From Paenibacillus aceti (lineage in GTDB: Bacteria > Bacillota > Bacilli > Paenibacillales > Paenibacillaceae): a DNA stretch of 64,000 nt. Shown one piece after another: positions 9,069 to 17,667 of this stretch. How positions within the stretch are numbered: position 1 is the stretch's first letter; the number at the start of each line of letters is the position of its first letter. The stretch spans positions 1,482,633 through 1,546,632 of the forward strand of contig NZ_KZ987724.1 in NCBI RefSeq assembly GCF_003614185.1, given 5' to 3'. A model generated the notes under the pieces. That model saw only the letters and a list, made by a program, of their open reading frames with translations, searched no databases and was not told where the DNA came from. Made by a program: the position numbers and the translations under genes.

Positions 9069-9117
9069 TCACATAAAATCGTAGCTGAATAACAGGTTTA
9101 CTGCTGCTATAGCTGTT

Positions 9118-9762
9118 TTATTGATTTTCAAGCAACTGAAGATGGATCTCATAGAATCCGCTAATATCGGTAGAAGCGTATTGATGAGCCGTCAGAAAAG
9201 CCCCATAAAAAATGGTAAGCATAATCTTCACCGCATCATCTATGGATATTCCCCTTTTGAGCTGTCCTGCTTCTTCGGCCTCTAACATACTACGCTTAAA
9301 TAATTCAAGTAGGTTCGGCTCTTTACCTCCTATCTCTTCTTCGTCAGGGAATAAAAGAAAGACTTCAGCCCTGCTCAATTCCTGCAGACATGGATGCATC
9401 TTCATCTGCGCCAGGAAAGAAATCAGGCTTGGCATAATTCCCGTGATCTCCTGGGATTGTTCTCCTATTTTATATAGCAGATGCCGAATCGCATCGAAAC
9501 CACGCTTATGCTCATTCTTGATTTCTATGATCCGTTCGGTAAGCCATATTTGCATGAAATAAATAAGTACATCTTCTTTTTTCGGAAAAAACTTAAAAAA
9601 AGTAACACGCGACAACTCCGCTTTCCGACAAATATCCTCCACCATAACTTCATGAAACATCTTATCTGCCATCAAAGACAGACTGGCTTCATATAGCGCT
9701 ATTTTAGCTCTCGCCTTCTTGATCTCCCTTAGTGAAATATCCGTATTGGTCATGCTCATCAT
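9118..9762 (-). CDS. TetR/AcrR-family transcriptional regulator
   Basis: A 214-residue repressor-type protein. Residues about 10-60 form the TetR helix-turn-helix, with MVEDICRKAELSRVTFFKFFPKKEDV as the recognition region. The C-terminal part is helical and ligand-binding. It follows the MFS gene by 70 bp in the same direction, and a 30-bp inverted repeat sits in that gap, which suggests it controls itself and perhaps the exporter. Of the closely spaced ATGs at 9762, 9759 and 9753 the true start is uncertain. Confidence 0.9.
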   Translation of the reverse strand: MMSMTNTDISLREIKKARAKIALYEASLSLMADKMFHEVMVEDICRKAELSRVTFFKFFPKKEDVLIYFMQIWLTERIIEIKNEHKRGFDAIRHLLYKIGEQSQEITGIMPSLISFLAQMKMHPCLQELSRAEVFLLFPDEEEIGGKEPNLLELFKRSMLEAEEAGQLKRGISIDDAVKIMLTIFYGAFLTAHQYASTDISGFYEIHLQLLENQ

Positions 9763-9771
9763 CCTATTAAT

Positions 9772-9801
9772 TTAGTTAACTTATATTAATAAATTAACTA
9801 A
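9772..9801. promoter_or_regulatory. Putative TetR operator (TTAGTTAA inverted repeat)
   Basis: TTAGTTAA (9772-9779) and TTAACTAA (9794-9801) are perfect 8-bp arms separated by 14 AT-rich bases, directly upstream of the TetR start. The position fits an autoregulatory operator; binding is inferred. Confidence 0.55.
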
Positions 9802-9832
9802 GGATAATCAAGCTTGTCAAGAAATCAAGCCC

Positions 9833-11290
9833 TCACATCTCCTTCTCTTTTAACCTATTTACGCAGCCAAACGCCGCTAAGGCCAATCCACCGCTTATTC
9901 CGGTTGACAAGGAGAAAGCTCTTACATAATCCTCCAGGCTGGCTTCCGCAAGGGGGGAGCGCAGGGCCGCTGAGAACAAGATGCTGATCAATGCTACTCC
10001 AAAAACATTCGCCAGATACATCAAGGTCGTGAACAGCCCTGAACCGGTTCCGGCCAAGGCCGGCGGCACCTGATGCAGGATCATATTGGCCAGCGGTGTC
10101 GTCGCCATGCCCAAACCCAGCCCGTACACCGATAGAATCAGTATATTTTGCCCCTGAAATAGATGAACGGCATCAAGATGCAAGGACCAGATCAGCAAAA
10201 ATAAGCTAGCTCCCATCGTAAGCATCCCCATTTTTAATACCCCGGCTCCCCATCTTTGCACCAACCGCGATGACAATAATGAAGTGGTGAAGTATCCCAG
10301 ACCCAGCGGCAGAAAGGCAAAACTCGTCTCTGCAATCCCAAAATGCAGGCCCGACTGCAAATAATAATTCAAGATGAAGAAAAAAGTGAACATGCTTAGA
10401 TATACGACCAGTTCTGTAATTATTCCCATGCGGAAGGACCTAATTTTAAAAATAGATAGCCCGACTAAGGGTATGCGTCCGATCTCTTCCCTCTGTCTCT
10501 GCAGAAGCACGAACCTAATCAGCAGCAAAATCGACAACAGCACAGAGCCCCAGGTCCATAGCGGCCAGCCTTGCTTTTGCCCGGTCGTCAAAGGATAAAT
10601 GAGCAGGAGCAAGCCTGGAATAATCAGGGCAATCCCGAACCAGTCAATATCTTGGCTGGACTGCCCGCGAGATTCAGGGATGATAGGTAGACCCAGCATC
10701 ACTAGCAATCCAAAGGGCACATTAAATAGCAAGACGATCCGCCAACCAAGGCCGAATAAGTTCCAGTCCACCAATAAACCGCCCAGGATCAGTCCCAACG
10801 TGAATCCGATACCGATCACTGCGCCGTAAATGGCGAAGACCAGCCCTTTTTCACTAGGAAGGAAGCTGCTCTGCATGATGGACAACACCTGCGGTTGAAT
10901 CATCGCCGCCGACACCCCCTGAACAATGCGAATCATAATGAGTAGAGTCGGGTTCGACACCAATCCACCGAGCAAGCACATAAAGGTAAAGCCCATAACC
11001 CCGATCCATAACATGCGTTTTCTTCCATACATATCTCCCAGCTTCCCGCCTAGTATCAAGGCAATAGCCAGCCCCAACGAATATCCTGAGAAAATGAGCT
11101 GTGCTTCAGCAAAGCTGGCATGAACACTCGCTTGCATGCTCGGAAGCGCCACCTGCATCATATAATTATTCAGCGAAATCAGAAGTGTTGGCAGCAAAAT
11201 CAGTATTAAGGCGAACCAGCGGCGCGGATCGGCCTCGGGTGCTGCATTAACCTCACTCGCATGCGAAGCAGTCAGATCATTTAAAGTCAT
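9833..11290 (-). CDS. MFS multidrug/siderophore exporter, DHA2 (14-span) type
   Basis: A 485-residue membrane protein with about 14 spans. Motif A is GGKLGDMYGRKRMLW in the loop after span 2, with an antiporter motif C-like GAVIGIGFTLGLILGG in span 5. These are marks of the EmrB/QacA drug:H+ antiporter group. The start has GGGAGAGG upstream. A perfect Fur box lies 64 bp upstream, so the gene is probably induced by iron starvation. With the AraC gene upstream, it could export a siderophore. TetR follows. The substrate is inferred, not read. Confidence 0.88.
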   Translation of the reverse strand: MTLNDLTASHASEVNAAPEADPRRWFALILILLPTLLISLNNYMMQVALPSMQASVHASFAEAQLIFSGYSLGLAIALILGGKLGDMYGRKRMLWIGVMGFTFMCLLGGLVSNPTLLIMIRIVQGVSAAMIQPQVLSIMQSSFLPSEKGLVFAIYGAVIGIGFTLGLILGGLLVDWNLFGLGWRIVLLFNVPFGLLVMLGLPIIPESRGQSSQDIDWFGIALIIPGLLLLIYPLTTGQKQGWPLWTWGSVLLSILLLIRFVLLQRQREEIGRIPLVGLSIFKIRSFRMGIITELVVYLSMFTFFFILNYYLQSGLHFGIAETSFAFLPLGLGYFTTSLLSSRLVQRWGAGVLKMGMLTMGASLFLLIWSLHLDAVHLFQGQNILILSVYGLGLGMATTPLANMILHQVPPALAGTGSGLFTTLMYLANVFGVALISILFSAALRSPLAEASLEDYVRAFSLSTGISGGLALAAFGCVNRLKEKEM

Positions 11291-11353
11291 TTATTACCTC
11301 TCCCTTCCCTGCAGCCGTCATTCGAATGAAAAGCGAAGGCAGCACAATCGAGC

Positions 11354-11376
11354 TGATAATCATTATCAGTGATAAT
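11354..11376 (-). promoter_or_regulatory. Fur box upstream of the MFS exporter
   Basis: TGATAATCATTATCA (11354-11368) is a perfect 7-1-7 inverted repeat matching the Bacillus Fur consensus, followed by GTGATAAT. It lies 64 bp upstream of the exporter start. Confidence 0.85.
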
Positions 11377-11436
11377 ATGGCGGTGTTCTACCTGCTAAGG
11401 GATTTTCTTTCCCTGTAAAGGGAGCGGGAGAAGCCG

Positions 11437-11481
11437 AAAAGGGATTCCGAACAGGCTGATCATGTCCGAAATCCCTCTTTT
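11437..11481 (-). terminator. Terminator after the AraC gene
   Basis: The stem pairs GGGATT with AATCCC and has further pairing inside, with CCCTTTT at the 3' side on the minus strand, 23 bp past the AraC stop. It isolates the AraC gene from the Fur-controlled exporter. Confidence 0.75.
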
Positions 11482-11503
11482 AACAACTTGTCTATTCTAT
11501 GGA

Positions 11504-12493
11504 TTATATTCGATGCGAGAACCTTCTGAGGTATTCGCTTGGATTGTAGCCATAAATTTTACGGAAAGCGGTCGTGAAATTACTAACATTACTATAGCCC
11601 ACGGCTACCGCCGCTTCCCCTATATTCATCCGCTGTACCTCCATATAATACAAGGCCTTCTCCATCCTCTGCTTACGCACCAGCTCAAATACGGTCATAT
11701 CGAAACGTTCCCGGAAGCCCTTCTTCAGCTTGAATTCATTAAGCCCGACTCTTCTGGCCAGCTCCTGGAGGGATAATGGTTGTTCAAAATAGCGAATCAC
11801 CAATTCCCTGGCTTGATCCAGTTTCAGCAGATCATCACGGGTCAGAAAGCGGCTGTGGCTCTCCATTTCATGACCTTCTACTTCCCCGAACAAAGCGATC
11901 AGCTCCATGGCCTTGCTCTCCATATACAGTCGTTTCATCGCACCATCATAAGCGCAGTTCATCATATCCGACACGCATCGATGGATCTCCGCTGTATTCG
12001 GGTAAGGATTAATTTGTCCCTTATGGCGTTTCAGCCAAGTCTCCATTCTGTGCTGCTCGCTCGGATCAGCCGCATAATGGAACAGCGCCTGCGGGGATAA
12101 GCGGACTTCCAGCATTTGATGTCGCACACCAGCGCTCTTCTCTTCATAGACCAGTTCGTCCTCGAAATATAATACATTGCCCGTCCAATGATGGGTATGG
12201 CTTTCTTTGCCATCCCATTCACAATAAATGTCTCCGCTAAGGCAATAGCTAAGCTCAAACAACGGACAGGCCTCCTGAATACGAAGCTTCATATCCTGGG
12301 CATAGGTCAGGTCGGTCAACACAATTTCCATCCCAGGACGGATGGGCGTTCTTAAGAGGCTGCCCTCTCCAACCTGTGGCGGAATTGTGATATGCTGTTC
12401 CCATGACCGCAGCCGACGAGTTTGCCCCTGGATCAGATCCGTAAATTGATCAAAGAGGCTGTGCACCTCGCTATTCAGTATATTAAGAGTCAA
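11504..12493 (-). CDS. AraC-family regulator, PchR/YbtA-like
   Basis: A 329-residue protein with an N-terminal cupin-like sensing region and two C-terminal AraC helix-turn-helices (LQELARRVGLNEFKLKKGFRERF and NIGEAAVAVGYSNVSNFTTAFRKIYG). The overall layout (about 330 residues, early IRPGMEIVLTDL region) is like siderophore-responsive PchR/YbtA activators, which fits the Fur box and exporter downstream. The start is a TTG at 12493 with AGGTGG five bases upstream. It is divergent from the LysR gene. The siderophore link is inferred from context. Confidence 0.85.
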   Translation of the reverse strand: MTLNILNSEVHSLFDQFTDLIQGQTRRLRSWEQHITIPPQVGEGSLLRTPIRPGMEIVLTDLTYAQDMKLRIQEACPLFELSYCLSGDIYCEWDGKESHTHHWTGNVLYFEDELVYEEKSAGVRHQMLEVRLSPQALFHYAADPSEQHRMETWLKRHKGQINPYPNTAEIHRCVSDMMNCAYDGAMKRLYMESKAMELIALFGEVEGHEMESHSRFLTRDDLLKLDQARELVIRYFEQPLSLQELARRVGLNEFKLKKGFRERFDMTVFELVRKQRMEKALYYMEVQRMNIGEAAVAVGYSNVSNFTTAFRKIYGYNPSEYLRRFSHRI

Positions 12494-12574
12494 TCAGACC
12501 ACCTACTTACTTCGATTATTTCTTTTTTTTCATATAAGAGCATTATACTCTGTGTATCCCAGGAGGAGAATCCG

Positions 12575-13504
12575 ATGACATTGCAGCAACTTAAATACTT
12601 CATCGAGATCGTGAATAGCGGCTCGATCAATAAGGCAGCAGAGAGCCTGTATATTTCGCAACCGAGCTTGTCTAATGCGGTAAAAGACCTGGAAGCTGAG
12701 GTCGGCGTCGAACTCTTCAATCGAACACCGAAAGGCATCACCTTAACGATGGACGGTGTGGAGTTTCTAGGCTATGCCCGGCAAGTTGTCGAGCAGGCAA
12801 GCCTGCTTGAGCAGCGCTATTTGAGCAAGAAACCGTCGCGTCGCCTATGTTCCATCTCAACCCAGCATTATGCCTTTGCAGTGAACGCATTCGTGAATAT
12901 GGTCAAGAAGACCAATGCCGATGAATATGAATTCACCCTGCGCGAGACACGGACGCATGAAATTATCGAGGATGTAAAGACACTTCGGAGTGAGCTAGGC
13001 ATTCTGTACATGAATCCATTTAATAAAAAGGTACTCGAGAAGCTGCTGCGTGAGAACGGCTTGACCTTTCATCCGCTGTTTATCGCTAAGCCACATATTT
13101 TCGTCAGCACGACCAACCCGCTCGCCCAGAAGAAGTATGTTACACCGGAGGATTTGGAAGACTATACCTGCCTCTCTTTTGAGCAAGGGGAGAACAACTC
13201 ATTTTATTTCTCCGAGGAAATCCTCAGCACGGCGTATAGCAAAAAGACGATTCGCGTCAGCGACAGGGCAACGATTTTCAACCTGATGATCGGCCTCAAT
13301 GGTTATACGATTTCAACGGGAATTGTAAGCGCAGATCTGAATGGAGACAATATTACGGCCGTGCCGCTTCACATCGACGATTCCATCGAAGTAGGCTGGA
13401 TTGCCCATCACTCCATCCAACTCACCAGACAGGCCACGATGTACCTTGAGGAATTAAAGCAGGTAGTATCCGAGTATGATGTGCTGATGGATGAACAGAT
13501 ATAG
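12575..13504 (+). CDS. LysR-family transcriptional regulator
   Basis: A 309-residue protein. The winged helix-turn-helix spans residues 1-60 (LKYFIEIVNSGSINKAAESL, SQPSLSNAVKDLEAEVGVELF). A substrate-binding domain fills the rest. The ATG at 12575 has AGGAGGAG upstream; longer reading frames to 12422 overlap the divergent AraC gene. It lies 95 bp upstream of a MetE-like gene in the same direction, so it may regulate methionine or sulfur metabolism, by analogy with LysR regulators of met genes. Confidence 0.9.
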   Translation: MTLQQLKYFIEIVNSGSINKAAESLYISQPSLSNAVKDLEAEVGVELFNRTPKGITLTMDGVEFLGYARQVVEQASLLEQRYLSKKPSRRLCSISTQHYAFAVNAFVNMVKKTNADEYEFTLRETRTHEIIEDVKTLRSELGILYMNPFNKKVLEKLLRENGLTFHPLFIAKPHIFVSTTNPLAQKKYVTPEDLEDYTCLSFEQGENNSFYFSEEILSTAYSKKTIRVSDRATIFNLMIGLNGYTISTGIVSADLNGDNITAVPLHIDDSIEVGWIAHHSIQLTRQATMYLEELKQVVSEYDVLMDEQI

Positions 13505-13599
13505 CTAATACCTATAACGGATCATAGAATAACGGAGTTACCCTATATGCCCCTCCTTATATTACATTGTTGATATTACACATTCAGGAGGGCTTCATG

Positions 13600-14760
13600 A
13601 TGAGCAAGAAATTTCAAACAGTCGGCAGTTTGCTGCGCCCTGCAGAGCTGCTAAGCTACAAACACCAAATCGAACATCGCGATGATATAACTTATCCGTT
13701 CTATACCGATTTTGCGGGATATGAGAAATGTGAACATAAAGCAACCCAACAAGTGATAGATCGGGAAATTCAGCATGGGCTTGAGGTTATTACGGACGGG
13801 GAGTTCTCCAAGTCCATGTGGCATTTGGATTTCGTGTGGGGATTAGCAGGCATCAACCGTTATATCGCCGAGCATGGTTACTTCTTCCGCGACAAGGACG
13901 AGACGCAAAAATACGAAACCCGTCGCGATATTGGTCTACGTATCACCGCACCGCTCAGCGGCAAGAACCACCATTTCATTAAAATATTCCAAAGACAGGC
14001 GGCGCTCGCAGGCGACAGAGAGACGAAGCTCTGTGTCCCATCCCCATCTCATATTTTCGGGGAACTCTCGTGGTCCGATAATATCGGCGGCAAGGATTCC
14101 GTCTATGCCACGCCACAGGAGTTAAAAGCAGGCCTGATTCAGGCCTATAAAGAATTCGTACAGGAATACGCCGCCGCAGGCGGGAAGATTCTGCAATTCG
14201 ATGATTGCTTGTGGGAGATTTTTGCGGATGACAATCCTAACTCCCCATACACGGGCGAAAATATCGATCAAGAATCGGTTCGTGCATTAGCTGCGGAATT
14301 TATCGACATCAACAATACCGTGATTGAGTTCGGTCACAGTCTCGGGCTGAAAATGTGGACGCATAACTGCCGTGGCAACTATGACTCTCGAAATATGGGC
14401 GGCGGATCGTACAGCAAAATTGCCGATTTGTTCCTGAAGCAACTGAAATACGATCGCTTCTTCCTGGAGTGGGACGATGAGAGAGCGGGTTCGCTTGAGG
14501 CGCTTGCCGTATTCAAGGACAAGCCCGATACTGAAATCGTACTCGGTCTGCTGTCGAGTAAAACTAACACCCTTGACGACGAAGCCCGCGTCTTCAAACT
14601 GCTGGACGAAGCGTCCAAGATTATCCCGAAAGAGCGCCTGCTCCTCTCCCACCAGTGCGGCTTCGCCTCCTGTGACGGCGGCAATGAGCTGACCGAGGAT
14701 GAGCAATGGGCCAAGATTGACCAAGGGCAAAAAATTGCTCAGCAATATTGGGGCGAGTAA
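13600..14760 (+). CDS. Cobalamin-independent methionine synthase-like protein (YxjG/YxjH type)
   Basis: A 386-residue protein similar to the MetE C-terminal catalytic half. Zinc ligands are visible: His/Cys in MWTHNCRGN and LSHQCGFAS. QFDDCLW is the aspartate/substrate region, and the start VGSLLRP is typical of this family. In Bacillus, YxjG/YxjH lack the N-terminal MetE half and act in methionine formation from an unusual methyl donor. AGGAGGG lies 7 bp before ATG 13600 and 4 bp before ATG 13597. A strong terminator follows. The adjacent LysR is the probable regulator. Confidence 0.88.
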   Translation: MSKKFQTVGSLLRPAELLSYKHQIEHRDDITYPFYTDFAGYEKCEHKATQQVIDREIQHGLEVITDGEFSKSMWHLDFVWGLAGINRYIAEHGYFFRDKDETQKYETRRDIGLRITAPLSGKNHHFIKIFQRQAALAGDRETKLCVPSPSHIFGELSWSDNIGGKDSVYATPQELKAGLIQAYKEFVQEYAAAGGKILQFDDCLWEIFADDNPNSPYTGENIDQESVRALAAEFIDINNTVIEFGHSLGLKMWTHNCRGNYDSRNMGGGSYSKIADLFLKQLKYDRFFLEWDDERAGSLEALAVFKDKPDTEIVLGLLSSKTNTLDDEARVFKLLDEASKIIPKERLLLSHQCGFASCDGGNELTEDEQWAKIDQGQKIAQQYWGE

Positions 14761-14763
14761 AGC

Positions 14764-14812
14764 AAGGGGCTGTCTCAAAAGTCGAGCTTCCGACTTGAGA
14801 CGCCCCTTTTGC
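14764..14812 (+). terminator. Rho-independent terminator after the MetE-like gene
   Basis: A long stem pairs AGGGGC with GCCCCT, and GTCTCAA-type with TTGAGAC-type arms, around GAGCTTCC. TTTT follows on the plus strand. Confidence 0.9.
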
Positions 14813-14855
14813 GTATCCTAAAATGTGACATCCCCATGTTCTGGCCGGATTAACG

Positions 14856-15041
14856 CTAACGGACATCATTGTCCGTTAGCGTTGATCCTGTGGCATCCTT
14901 GCCCTTGTAACGGACAATAATGTCCATTACAAGGGGATTTGTCGCGAGAAATTGCATATTTGTGCTTCTAAGGGTCAAAAGTGTCCGTTAGAAGAGCGTA
15001 GTTGTTGTTTTCATGCTCTAACGGTCATTTTTGACCGCTTG
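14856..15041. repeat. Four-unit intergenic element B (self-palindromic units)
   Basis: Four 24-bp units start at 14856, 14907, 14968 and 15018 (spacings 51, 61, 50). The model unit is CTAACGGACA, four bases, TGTCCGTTAG. Unit 1 extends to a perfect 14-bp-arm palindrome, and unit 2 to 15-bp arms with one mismatch. Flanking stem bases differ between units yet stay paired (CGCT/AGCG, CTTG/CAAG, CTTC/GAAG). This is covariation and suggests a folded nucleic acid. It fills the gap between two convergent genes. The geometry equals that of family A although the unit sequence differs. Confidence 0.8.
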
Positions 15042-15169
15042 TCAGTGGAAAGTCCTGGCTCGTTCCGTCGGTTCTCCTTGCGGGGGCTAGAGAAGGTTCA
15101 CACTGAGTTTGGGAATCGTGGCTTTGACCCACAAAAAAGTTGGACAGGCCCTTGTTACTTATGTTCTAC

Positions 15170-16000
15170 TTATTTCATTGGCAAGGAATTCACTACATGC
15201 CATTTCAGATCAAGCAGAATGGGCGGATAATAGATGGGTTGAATCCAATTGCAACTCCCGTCTGCCTGTAAGTTCCCAAGTCTTACTGTACTGTCAGGAG
15301 CTTGCTGAAGTCGCCATGGACCACTGGCTAAACTCTCCCCAGCCTCCATTCTTTTTATAGCCTCATCAAAGGGAAATTCCTCACCCTTATTATGCTCAAC
15401 AGCCGCTAGTGCCTCCTGATACTGTCGCTCCAAATCCGCCTCAGCATCACTGTTCGCTTCAGAGTCCCACAACAACTCAAAAGTAAATCCCTTTAGCCCA
15501 TTGGCCTCAACTGCATCTTTAAAGGTATCCGTCACAAAAATACGAAGACTCTTATACTCTGGAATTTTAAAGATTGCATGCTCTTGGATAACATCCAACT
15601 TAAATACAAATCGATGAACTTGATCTATAAGGTGCGGGCGCCCTTTAACATATTCAATAACTGAGTTCTCATAGTCCAATGCATCGATAATTCTAGTGAC
15701 ATTGACAGCATAGTAAGCCTTTGAAGGATGCTGCAATGGTAGTAACTCTGCATTTGAGTTCAGATAAGGTTCGAGTAGTCGTACGGCTTTCTCACTAAAT
15801 ATTGGAATATTACTACCAATCCCTGTGCAGTCACAACGCTTCCGAGAACGATAGGTTTCAAACGGCACCACTCCCCATTTCTCACCGATTACAGTTCCAT
15901 TGAAATAAGGATCAAAATATTGATCAAATACCTCAAGCGGATCAGGAAAAGTAAAAGAATCATACTTATCAGATTCATAGCCCCATTTCCAGACTTTCAT
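15170..16000 (-). CDS. Imm11/DUF1629-like immunity protein (orphan)
   Basis: A 276-residue soluble protein with no signal or membrane span. Features that recall the Imm11 family are the opening MKVWKWGYES, an IFSEKAVRLLEPYL block, LLPLQHPSKAYYAVNVT and the D-ALDYENS segment; the family usually neutralises polymorphic toxins. The gene is AT-richer than its neighbours and has no toxin gene on either side, so it looks like an isolated immunity gene or an acquired fragment. GGAGGTAAACG precedes the ATG. The family call is by resemblance only. Confidence 0.6.
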   Translation of the reverse strand: MKVWKWGYESDKYDSFTFPDPLEVFDQYFDPYFNGTVIGEKWGVVPFETYRSRKRCDCTGIGSNIPIFSEKAVRLLEPYLNSNAELLPLQHPSKAYYAVNVTRIIDALDYENSVIEYVKGRPHLIDQVHRFVFKLDVIQEHAIFKIPEYKSLRIFVTDTFKDAVEANGLKGFTFELLWDSEANSDAEADLERQYQEALAAVEHNKGEEFPFDEAIKRMEAGESLASGPWRLQQAPDSTVRLGNLQADGSCNWIQPIYYPPILLDLKWHVVNSLPMK

Positions 16001-16416
16001 CGTTTACCTCCAGTTTTTTATTTGATTTTTCCAAGTGCGATTTTCCCAGTAAATTTTTCCTAGGGGTATATTTTGTATTATTGTATCATTCTATGGAAGT
16101 ATAGAGGTAATTCTTGGAAAGTACGAGAGTTGTAGTTGCAAATAGTACACTTATTATTCCGAATTCTTAGAATTACTTCTTCATAAATGCATTTTGTACA
16201 CTTAAAATTATTAATTTTAAACTAATCTCGAAAAATCATAGTTTTAACTGTACTTTTTGCAATTAAAGGTCACGATAGAAGCAATTTGTGATCTTTTACT
16301 TGTATATTATGCAATTAAAAGAGAACCCCATAATATTCCAAGAAACGCTCAGATAAAAGTAGATGTAGATCATTTCTGGCAGTCAAAAATAGAATCTCGT
16401 AACTTTATGTATACGT
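16001..16416. other. AT-rich intergenic gap, no gene seen
   Basis: About 415 bp of AT-rich sequence between the Imm11-like gene and the terminator of the ADP-ribose operon. I see no supported coding frame and no repeat-element unit. The short string GCAATTAAA occurs twice (near 16260 and 16313). It probably contains the promoter of the immunity gene. The composition suggests transferred or decayed DNA. Confidence 0.5.
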
Positions 16417-16439
16417 AAAAAAACGCCCATAAAAGGGCG
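16417..16439 (-). terminator. Terminator of the ADP-ribose operon
   Basis: CGCCC/GGGCG stem with a six-base loop, followed on the minus strand by seven T residues, 18 bp past the DUF4272 stop. Confidence 0.85.
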
Positions 16440-16456
16440 GAAATGAGAAGTTGCTA

Positions 16457-17632
16457 CTATGTATCCATCGATATATCATCCCAGGCTTCGTCGAAGCGGC
16501 CGATCATCCAGAACAAGCCTCGGCGTCTCTCCATCACGATGCTCTCGTTCATGCCAGCCGGTGCTTCCTGATCATGAATCCGACTGTTTACGCAGGCCCA
16601 GTGCAGCCGATAGATTCGATCGGCCTCGTCCAGAATTTCCTCATGGCTGCGCAGCGAGGTCTTGCGATAGAATTCAGCGAAGGAATCACATTCCGAGACA
16701 GCCCAAATCGCATAATCACAGTCACACACTTGATCGGGAAAATCAAGCTTCTCCACCAGACCGAGTGCCCAGATCAATGCCCAATAGGCTTCGTATTGCC
16801 AGGTTATATTAATGGCCGCCTGACTCGTCGGACTCTCATCCTCCAGAAGCTCTCGTTCATTGTCGGTCAACTCGTCCTCCACGCCGAATTTTCGCAGCAG
16901 CTCGATGATGAAATCCCTGGATTCCCCGAGATCGGCTCCTTGGGCTACATCGCAAGCGTACTGGATCACGATCAATAGCGCGGCCGCCCTCCTCGCGATA
17001 TCCTCCTGCGACTTCCAGTTACAGGCTTCTTCAGGCGGAAGCTCAGGCATCGATTCCAGACAAGGTATGCCGAGCTCCCGGATATAGGCGATAGACGCTT
17101 GCTTTCTCCGTCCGCCCTCCTCTGTCGTGACTTGAGGCCCCATGACTTTATTCGTGCAGGCATGCACTTTGAAATCAGCCGGTCCAGAAGCACCATCTGG
17201 ATGCACAATAATCCGGCCGTCACTATCCAGCAGTGTCCCATCCTGTATAAATCCGATGCCCCCGATAGCCGCCATCAGCTCCAGACAGGACTGGAATTGT
17301 CCTTCATTCAGATCCTTCTCAGCCTCAATAGCCAGCAGCGTATTAAAGACAGAGATTTGCATAAGCACTCGTCCCTGCAGATCCTCATCCGCAAAAGGAA
17401 TCCGACTATAAAACCCCATCATTCCAGGTATATTCGTCTCAAAATAATCAGGAGCCGTATCTTCGGTCAAGGTACGGATCGTTAGTTTCTGCTTTTTGAA
17501 CATCGAATTCGTCTGTAAAAAGTAATCATTGCCTCGCTTCTCCACTTTATAGGTTCTGGCGAACACATCCGATATTTTATCCTCAAGATCATCGATGTCG
17601 TTCCTGGAAACAAATATGCTGAAATATTGCAA
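16457..17632 (-). CDS. DUF4272 domain-containing protein
   Basis: A 391-residue soluble protein. The C-terminal half carries the DUF4272 pattern (ARRAAALLIVIQYACDVA, WALIWALGLVEKLDFPDQVCD, ILDEADRIYRLHWACVNSR). The first 190 residues are an acidic region of unknown fold. Function is unknown. It is the last gene of the Nudix-NADAR-PARG operon, with a 35-bp gap after the PARG stop. A TTG at 17632 has GGAGGG seven bases upstream and is a better start than the ATG at 17647, whose next codons contain that ribosome site. A terminator follows. Confidence 0.8.
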   Translation of the reverse strand: MQYFSIFVSRNDIDDLEDKISDVFARTYKVEKRGNDYFLQTNSMFKKQKLTIRTLTEDTAPDYFETNIPGMMGFYSRIPFADEDLQGRVLMQISVFNTLLAIEAEKDLNEGQFQSCLELMAAIGGIGFIQDGTLLDSDGRIIVHPDGASGPADFKVHACTNKVMGPQVTTEEGGRRKQASIAYIRELGIPCLESMPELPPEEACNWKSQEDIARRAAALLIVIQYACDVAQGADLGESRDFIIELLRKFGVEDELTDNERELLEDESPTSQAAINITWQYEAYWALIWALGLVEKLDFPDQVCDCDYAIWAVSECDSFAEFYRKTSLRSHEEILDEADRIYRLHWACVNSRIHDQEAPAGMNESIVMERRRGLFWMIGRFDEAWDDISMDT

Positions 17633-17667
17633 GCTCCATCCCTCCATGACTGTATAACCGCTTAACG

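Noticed and set aside
13505-13596. SAM or T-box riboswitch in front of the MetE-like gene
   Set aside because: The gap is only about 95 bp and no riboswitch core or antiterminator could be read.
14287-14778. 163-codon antisense frame across the MetE-like gene
   Set aside because: Shadow of a high-scoring real gene with catalytic residues; no ribosome site or family features.
16001-16416. A possible toxin gene beside the Imm11-type gene
   Set aside because: No frame with a ribosome site or toxin feature was found; the region is AT-rich non-coding as far as I can read.
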